DNA of 16,028 nucleotides, from assembly GCA_031273985.1 (NCBI GenBank), contig JAISQV010000018.1, positions 1 to 16,028 of the forward strand. The letters run 5' to 3'. The position numbers were made by a program, and so were the translations under genes. Of the stretch, positions 11,782 to 16,028 are shown piece by piece. Positions within the stretch are counted from its first letter, which is position 1, and each line of letters opens with the position of its first letter. This DNA comes from Spirochaetaceae bacterium. Its GTDB lineage: Bacteria > Spirochaetota > Spirochaetia > Treponematales > Breznakiellaceae. The notes under the pieces were generated by a model that ran no database searches, was not told the origin of the DNA, and worked only from the letters and a program-made list of their open reading frames with translations.

Positions 11782-13539
11782 TCAGTTCGCGGCGCCCGTG
11801 TACCTGATCGCCAGGGCTGTTCCTGTGTAGACCCGCACGGTCCGGTGGGTTGTTTCCACCAGGGCCAGGGCGCCGTCTATCTCCGTTACCAGAACGAAGC
11901 GGTTGGGGTTTCTCCGGTTGGCGGCCTGCTCCTCGACGCTCAGCCGGTAGCCGGGCAGAACATGGCGCCGCTCGATTCGCTCGGTGATGGTATCCTCGAA
12001 GTCGACAACGATGTTGATGATGGCGTGGGCGTTGAGCCTCCTTGCTTCGGCCATCAGTTTGGCGTAGGTTATCCCGTCTCCGCTCCAGCGGTAGTCGTTG
12101 TCGGGGCCTATTTCTTCGACCGATTGGGCGGTGATCTGAATCACGCCCACGGCGTCAAAATCCTTGACCTCCACGAGGCGCGGACCGTTTAGCTGCCAGT
12201 TCCTGTTGCCCCGCCAGTTGGGGTTCTCCGAATCTTCGACTTCCCGCACCCTGGTCTGCACCTCAAAGGCGCCCACATCGTAACGGGCATTGTCGTTCCG
12301 CGACACCTCAAAGGCCCTGCCCTCATAGATGACATTCGCGGGGACCGTAACCAGTATGGGAGCGTCCACATTTGAGGAAGGCGTGCCGCTGATCGTTACC
12401 GTGACCGCCGAGGCGCCCGCCGGCGTGGTGTCGGTGGCTACGGCCCGGAGGCCGGCGGGAAGGTTGGTAAACCACCGGGCCAGGTTCGCATCCTTCGCAA
12501 TTTCCTCTATCAGTTTGCCGGCCCCGAAGTGGATGGTTACCGTCCGGGGCACAATTTCGTTGTTTACCGCGCCGCCGACTATCACATTGCTCAGGGAAAG
12601 GCCGTAAATCTCAAAACGCAGATCCTCATTCGGCTGCACCACCAGATCAAGGGCGCGGTGCAGCTCCTCCGAGGGGATGCGCACAAAAATCGCCTGATCA
12701 ATGGCCTCCGTGGGTACGCCGCTTATGGTGAGGACCACTTCGGTGGCGTCCTTTTCGGTCTCCGAGGCCAGGGCGTAGAGTCCGTTGGGGAGGTTGGTTA
12801 TCCACCTGGAGAGGTTAGTCTCATCGGGGATGACCCTCGGCACCGAGGCGTGATCGAGCCTTATCGTGATAGTCTTGGGGATGATGGGGAATCCCACGGA
12901 ACCGCCGATGACGATAGTGTTCCTGTTGCGGGACCAGGCCGGCGGAAGCGCGTCCTCTGCCGCCACGTCCGACACCTGTATCGTCGCGTTGGCTATGTCG
13001 ATGAGCGCGTTGGGGTTGGTCTCAATTTCCAGGTCGACGCCGCCGCTCAGATAGCTGCCGGGGATCGTTACCGCCACGGGTTCCTTTTTGGTTTCCGTGG
13101 GGGTGCCCGACACGAGGATTCTGAATTCCCGTGCGCCCTTTTCGCCGCCCGCCGCTTCGTGTATATGCCCCACGAGCCCGGCGGGGAGGTTGGTTATCCA
13201 GCTGCTGACCTCCGTTCTGTCAGGAATCGTCTCCGCCAGCGTAACGCCGCCGGGCAGCACGACCCGTACATCCTTGGGGAAAATTTCCACACCCCTGTTG
13301 CCGGATATGGCGGTATAGATATCGCCCAGCGTGTCCCGCAACGGGATAAAATTGCTGGGGGGAAGGACCTGTATGGTGCCGGGGGCGGCCTTTACCGTCT
13401 TTTCCTGGGCCTGGGGCGCCGATGCGTCAAGCACCCGCACAGGACCGGCGGCCTGTCTCACGGGAGTGGCCGTACCGCAGGCCGCCAGGCCGATCACGAG
13501 ACCGGCCGCGGCAAGCGCCATGAGTAGTTTTTTCATCAT
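11782..13539 (-). CDS. Repeat-containing lipoprotein (three Ig-like units plus a C-terminal YbjQ-like domain)
   Basis: 585 residues from 13539; the second ATG (13536) has better spacing from AAGGAG and may be the true start. The signal peptide ends in a lipobox, LAAC with Cys21, so it is membrane-anchored and probably surface or periplasmic. Three units of about 110-130 residues follow, each with W(I/F)TNLPxGL (114, 246, 356) and, 27-30 residues later, SG(T/V)P(T/S) (144, 273, 384), then a V-x-IP strand: a beta-sandwich pattern. Residues about 460-585 differ: AVGVIQITAQSVEEIG and YAKLMAEARRLNAHAIINIVVDF resemble the core of YbjQ/heavy-metal-associated domains. Preceded by its own promoter and a leader of about 130 nt. 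The binding partner is unknown. Confidence 0.82.
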   Translation of the reverse strand: MMKKLLMALAAAGLVIGLAACGTATPVRQAAGPVRVLDASAPQAQEKTVKAAPGTIQVLPPSNFIPLRDTLGDIYTAISGNRGVEIFPKDVRVVLPGGVTLAETIPDRTEVSSWITNLPAGLVGHIHEAAGGEKGAREFRILVSGTPTETKKEPVAVTIPGSYLSGGVDLEIETNPNALIDIANATIQVSDVAAEDALPPAWSRNRNTIVIGGSVGFPIIPKTITIRLDHASVPRVIPDETNLSRWITNLPNGLYALASETEKDATEVVLTISGVPTEAIDQAIFVRIPSEELHRALDLVVQPNEDLRFEIYGLSLSNVIVGGAVNNEIVPRTVTIHFGAGKLIEEIAKDANLARWFTNLPAGLRAVATDTTPAGASAVTVTISGTPSSNVDAPILVTVPANVIYEGRAFEVSRNDNARYDVGAFEVQTRVREVEDSENPNWRGNRNWQLNGPRLVEVKDFDAVGVIQITAQSVEEIGPDNDYRWSGDGITYAKLMAEARRLNAHAIINIVVDFEDTITERIERRHVLPGYRLSVEEQAANRRNPNRFVLVTEIDGALALVETTHRTVRVYTGTALAIRYTGAAN

Positions 13540-13674
13540 TTCTCCTTGTTTGCGTTTAGGGCCCGCCGGCCTGGAGTTGCCCCCGATGCTTCAGGGGAGG
13601 TTGGAACGACAAGAACGGCGGGCGGAACCGCCTGCCCGGCTGCTTCGTCCCGGCGTGCACATTGTGAAGTTGAT

Positions 13675-13703
13675 ATACTATCACAGGCGGAGAAAAGAGT
13701 CAA
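13675..13703 (-). promoter_or_regulatory. Promoter of the lipoprotein gene
   Basis: On the minus strand TTGACT (13703-13698) and TAGTAT (13680-13675) are 17 bp apart. The start near 13668 gives a 5' leader of about 130 nt that contains a GGCGG-TT-CCGCC hairpin (about 13618-13632) and a CCCC/GGGG pairing before the AAGGAG. Confidence 0.65.
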
Positions 13704-13806
13704 GTTTTTGTAGTTTTTTTATGATTTCTATACTTTTTTTACGATTTTAGGAAGATTATTGGGGAGGAAAACAGGAACAATACGCCTTTCAGGGGCACTG
13801 GCAGCG

Positions 13807-14685
13807 CTACCCGTGGTAGCTGACCACCGCCTTGATGTAGGACCTGATCAGCGGCTTCTTCTTGCTTGCCGGATTCACCAGGAAGCCCGCTTCCAATTGC
13901 AGGGCCTCGTGAATCAGAGGGCGGGTTACTATGCCCCTGGGCAGGGATTCCTGCACCACGATGGAGGGGGCGATGTGGACCAGATTCCGGGTCAGGATGG
14001 AGCGGGTGATCAGATCGAAGTCCTGGGTTTCCAGCGCGATGTAAGGATAGAAGCCCTCGACTATGCAGGCGGCGAGGTAGGCCGAAGCGGTATCGTTGTT
14101 CAGGGAGGGGGGCCATATCTGAGCGGCCCAGCGCAGGTCCGGGGTGCGGAGGCTTGCCTTCCGCGCCAGGAGATGATCCCTGGACATGAGCACCACGGGG
14201 GGGCCGGATACGATGGGGATGTACTCAAGCCCCGCTATGTCGCCGCCCCGGTACACGATGCCCAGATCCGCCCGGCCGCCTGCAATGGCCGCGATACATT
14301 CCTTCCGCCCCCCGGCAATGTCGAGCTTTACCGAGAGGACGCCCGGCAGCGTGGTGAGGTCCGCGGGGATGATCTGGGACAGCAGCTTGTGTTCCAGGGA
14401 TATGCCGAAGGTTTCCAGGTCCATGTTTATCAGGGCGAGGATAAGGTTAACATAGTCATCGTAACTCTTTTGCATGGCCTCGGCGATGGGCAGTATCTTC
14501 TGCCCCAGCTTGGTCAGCCCCATGCCCCCCAGGGTCTTTTCCAGCAGCGGCGCGCCCAGCTCCTCCTCAAAACCGTGCAGGGACCTCCCCAGGGCCTGAT
14601 GGCTGATGTAGAGCTCCCCGCTGGCCTTGAGGATGCTCCCCGTCCGGGCAACCGCGACAAATTGACGGATCTGCTGAATGGTCAT
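13807..14685 (-). CDS. LysR-type transcriptional regulator
   Basis: 292 residues, the normal LTTR length. Residues 1-60 form the winged helix-turn-helix (MTIQQIRQFVAVARTGSILK, then SHQALGRSLHGFEEELGAPLLEK), and the rest is the two-lobe effector domain (DIAGGRKECIAAIAGGRADLGIVY around 121-145 is the usual ligand-domain hinge). Like other LTTRs it should bind as a tetramer and regulate a divergent target and itself. GGGGGAG lies 5 nt before ATG 14685. It is divergent from the DUF2284 gene across a region rich in dyads. The effector is unknown; the HTH serine/alanine spacing is ordinary. No terminator is clear after its stop. Confidence 0.9.
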   Translation of the reverse strand: MTIQQIRQFVAVARTGSILKASGELYISHQALGRSLHGFEEELGAPLLEKTLGGMGLTKLGQKILPIAEAMQKSYDDYVNLILALINMDLETFGISLEHKLLSQIIPADLTTLPGVLSVKLDIAGGRKECIAAIAGGRADLGIVYRGGDIAGLEYIPIVSGPPVVLMSRDHLLARKASLRTPDLRWAAQIWPPSLNNDTASAYLAACIVEGFYPYIALETQDFDLITRSILTRNLVHIAPSIVVQESLPRGIVTRPLIHEALQLEAGFLVNPASKKKPLIRSYIKAVVSYHG

Positions 14686-14712
14686 AGACGCTCCCCCGGA
14701 AACTCCGCCGCG

Positions 14713-14735
14713 CCGGAACTTCCGGGGGGATTATA
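14713..14735 (-). promoter_or_regulatory. lysR promoter -10 and palindrome at the transcription start
   Basis: On the minus strand a perfect TATAAT (14735-14730) follows TGTGG. The -35 candidate TTGCAG (14757-14752) at 16 bp is weak, as expected with an activator or repressor. The predicted start falls in CCGGAACTTCCGG (14713-14725), inverted around one base, a plausible autoregulatory site. Confidence 0.5.
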
Positions 14736-14741
14736 CCACAA

Positions 14742-14846
14742 TGCCCGCAGCCTGCAACCGCAGGGTGCACCGGAAGCGGCACCTTTTGGTTGCCCGCTGC
14801 ACCCGAAAAGCGCCCGGTGCAACAAACGATCACTGCGGGCAATAAT
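14742..14846. promoter_or_regulatory. Symmetrical control region between lysR and the DUF2284 gene
   Basis: TGCCCGCAG (14742-14750) with TGCACCGG (14766-14773) is repeated in inverted form as CCGGTGCA (14814-14821) with CTGCGGGCA (14833-14841). A third, compressed copy, TGCCCGC-TGCACCCG, lies between them (14791-14805). CTGCGGGCA is directly upstream of both -10 boxes: TATAAT for lysR and AATAAT (14841-14846) for the plus-strand gene. GGTGCACC (14764-14771) is a perfect palindrome. These are candidate LysR binding sites. Confidence 0.5.
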
Positions 14847-14972
14847 TTAGTGTTTGCCTTTACCGGCGAAGCGGGCTACTTTGTTGGTGCGGGCGTCTTC
14901 AGGCCTCCGCCGCGGCCCGCAAGAGCCGCAAGACACAAGATACGCCGTACAGCGGCGGCAGGGAGAGGAAAA

Positions 14973-15512
14973 ATGGCTGAAAGCATGGAAACGGTAAAAG
15001 AACTGGCCCTCAACTGCGGGTTTAGCCACGTGGGGGAACTCGATGTCAGCACCATCCGGGTGCGGACCGAAGTCAGGGACGCCTGCGCGGCGGACAAATG
15101 CCAGTCCTACGGCAAACGCTGGACCTGCCCTCCGGGATGCGGAACCCTGGAAGAATGTGACGCCCGGATCAAGAAGTACCGGCGGGGCGTCATCCTGCAA
15201 ACCACCGCGGAACTGGACACCATGGACTTCGAGGCCATAGGGGAACTTGGCATGAATCACGGCAAGAACATGGAGGGCTTTGCCAAAGAAATACGCGCCC
15301 GCTACCCTTCCTGCCTCGTGATAGGCGCCGGGGCCTGTATGCGCTGCCAAACCTGCACCTACCCGGATGAGCCCTGCCGCTTCCCCAACGAAGCCTCCGC
15401 CTCCATGGAGGCCCTGGGCATGATAGTCAGCGATGTCTGCAAGGACAACAACCTGCCCTACTACTACGGCGCGGGGACCCTCACCTTCGTGGGCTGCGTG
15501 CTTCTGGATTAG
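14973..15512 (+). CDS. DUF2284 family cysteine-rich metal-binding protein
   Basis: 179 residues from ATG 14973, chosen over the upstream ATG 14790 because GGGAGAGG precedes it and the preceding 61 codons are Pro/Arg/Ala-rich and overlap the control region. Thirteen Cys: N-terminal cluster Cys38, 43, 52, 56 and 62 (DACAADKCQSYGKRWTCPPG), then Cys114 and CMRCQTC with Cys122, 125, 128 and 135, then Cys156 and Cys175. The CxxCxxC-x6-C arrangement looks like an iron-sulfur or metal site; Pfam calls the family a predicted metal-binding protein. Cytosolic. Divergent from a LysR gene that likely controls it. Biochemical role unestablished. Confidence 0.84.
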   Translation: MAESMETVKELALNCGFSHVGELDVSTIRVRTEVRDACAADKCQSYGKRWTCPPGCGTLEECDARIKKYRRGVILQTTAELDTMDFEAIGELGMNHGKNMEGFAKEIRARYPSCLVIGAGACMRCQTCTYPDEPCRFPNEASASMEALGMIVSDVCKDNNLPYYYGAGTLTFVGCVLLD

Positions 15513-15529
15513 CGATCAAGAATCAAGAA

Positions 15530-15545
15530 GGGGGCAGCCGCCCCC
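15530..15545. terminator. Hairpin after the DUF2284 gene
   Basis: GGGGGC-AGCC-GCCCCC, 18 bp after the stop, with no U-tract. It lies between convergent genes and may end transcripts or mark the edge of the adjacent hairpin cluster. Confidence 0.35.
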
Positions 15546-15653
15546 TGCGCGCCAGCCTCCTCCCCGCTTCGCGGGTCCGGGGTCTGGCGCTACCCCCACA
15601 GCGGGGACACCCCGCAACGCCCCGTGCTCTCCCCCGGCCTTCGCCCGGCTCCC
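15546..15653. repeat. GC-rich hairpin cluster related to the leader of repeat copy A
   Basis: Nested pairings: GCGCCAG/CTGGCGC enclosing CCCGC-TTC-GCGGG, then GCTACCCCC (15589-15597), hairpin GCGGGG-ACA-CCCCGC, and GCAACGCC (15614-15621). At 4678-4694 the same GCTACCCCC and GCAACGCC are fused without the hairpin. This suggests a second modular intergenic element in this genome. Confidence 0.5.
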
Positions 15654-16028
15654 TCACCATTCGCGCGGTTTGAAGCCCGGCGGCTGTTCGGCAAGCACGG
15701 CGGATTCTCCTGTCAGCTCCAGCACAAAAAAGCCGGACTCATACGCGTAGTCACGCTCGTCTTTCCCGGCGCTTCCCGCCGCCAGCGCCCCCAAAAGCCG
15801 CTTCCCCCTCGTTAGCTCCTGCGGATACCTGTGCAGCCGCTCCATCCGTACCAGGTGGCGATCGATATCGTCTTTCCTTAAGTTCCGTTTGACTTCCACT
15901 ACCATGGCGTACTCGCCGTTTACCAGCAGTATGTCTATGTCGGTCAGCAGTTCATTCTTATCGGTGAATACGGGAATACGCTGATACGCGCGGGTGAACC
16001 GGTACGGAAAGGCGGAAAACTTTTCCCA
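15654..16028 (-). CDS. PD-(D/E)XK nuclease-like protein (DUF3782-type), C-terminal part
   Basis: The frame is open to the window edge, so the N-terminal part is missing; 124 residues are present. KNELLTDIDILLVNGEYAMV followed by VEVKRNL shows the fold's core: Asp in DIDILL, then Glu-x-Lys in VVEVKR, the PD-(D/E)XK pattern. The rest is helical (DDIDRHLVRMERLHRYPQEL) and ends GFFVLELTGESAVLAEQPPG then FKPREW, typical of DUF3782-related proteins that I associate with spirochaetes and cyanobacteria. Members often carry an N-terminal coiled coil, not visible here. Whether it cuts DNA is unknown. It converges on the DUF2284 gene across the hairpin cluster. Confidence 0.78.
   Translation of the reverse strand, partial: WEKFSAFPYRFTRAYQRIPVFTDKNELLTDIDILLVNGEYAMVVEVKRNLRKDDIDRHLVRMERLHRYPQELTRGKRLLGALAAGSAGKDERDYAYESGFFVLELTGESAVLAEQPPGFKPREW

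Noticed and set aside
12529..13527. 332-codon plus-strand frame opposite the lipoprotein gene
   Set aside because: Low-complexity Arg/Gly/His composition; the minus strand has a signal peptide, a lipobox, internal repeats and an SD.
13759..14850. 363-codon plus-strand frame opposite lysR
   Set aside because: Shadow of the LysR gene; no family signal and it runs through the lysR promoter.
14790..14972. Upstream extension of the DUF2284 gene to ATG 14790
   Set aside because: 61 extra codons rich in Pro, Arg and Ala cover the control region, while ATG 14973 has an SD and gives the normal family start.

Overview
This GC-rich window reads like a bacterial chromosome of the spirochaete type, most plausibly a gut or termite-gut Treponema relative. 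That placement is an inference. It rests on the repeat-bearing lipoprotein built from WxTNLPxGL / SGTPTE units, the DUF3782-like nuclease-fold protein ending in GFKPREW, and the short TA cassettes. There is no rRNA or marker gene to settle it. No tRNA, rRNA, CRISPR array, transposase or phage gene was seen.

Layout. (1) 1-2122: the end of a molybdate ABC transporter operon, modA (3' end only), modB and modC, each overlapping the next by 4 bp. (2) 2123-3485: an AT-rich island with a Phd/YefM-PIN toxin-antitoxin operon under its own near-consensus promoter, flanked by a tiny hypothetical ORF and a cryptic minus-strand open frame. (3) 3486-4570: a DksA/TraR-type zinc-finger gene converging on rpiA. 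(4) 4571-7322: an intergenic hairpin repeat, then a translationally coupled short-chain dehydrogenase and aldehyde dehydrogenase pair. (5) 7323-9000: a rearranged patch. An intact retropepsin-like gene (8533-8940) sits next to a second unit that keeps its 3' end (141 bp, one mismatch) and its upstream 21-bp block. In that second unit the middle of the gene has been replaced by a PIN-toxin/antitoxin pair. (6) 9001-10863: a DUF1638 protein, a zinc-ribbon Nudix hydrolase and a divergent hotdog thioesterase. (7) 10864-13539: a second copy-type hairpin repeat, a small exported protein, a strong bidirectional hairpin, and a large lipoprotein with three internal Ig-like repeats. (8) 13540-16028: a LysR regulator divergent from a cysteine-rich DUF2284 protein across a symmetrical control region, a hairpin cluster, and the C-terminal part of a PD-(D/E)XK-like protein running off the window.

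The least ordinary content is non-coding. Three dispersed intergenic elements (4709-4819, 7336-7436 inverted, 10949-11044) share conserved ends and a conserved inner block. Their hairpins differ in sequence but keep complementarity, so folding appears to be under selection or to be mechanistically required. The second item is the TA cassette nested in a duplicated retropepsin locus. The third is the lysR/DUF2284 region, where the same 9-bp motif sits just upstream of each of two divergent -10 boxes.
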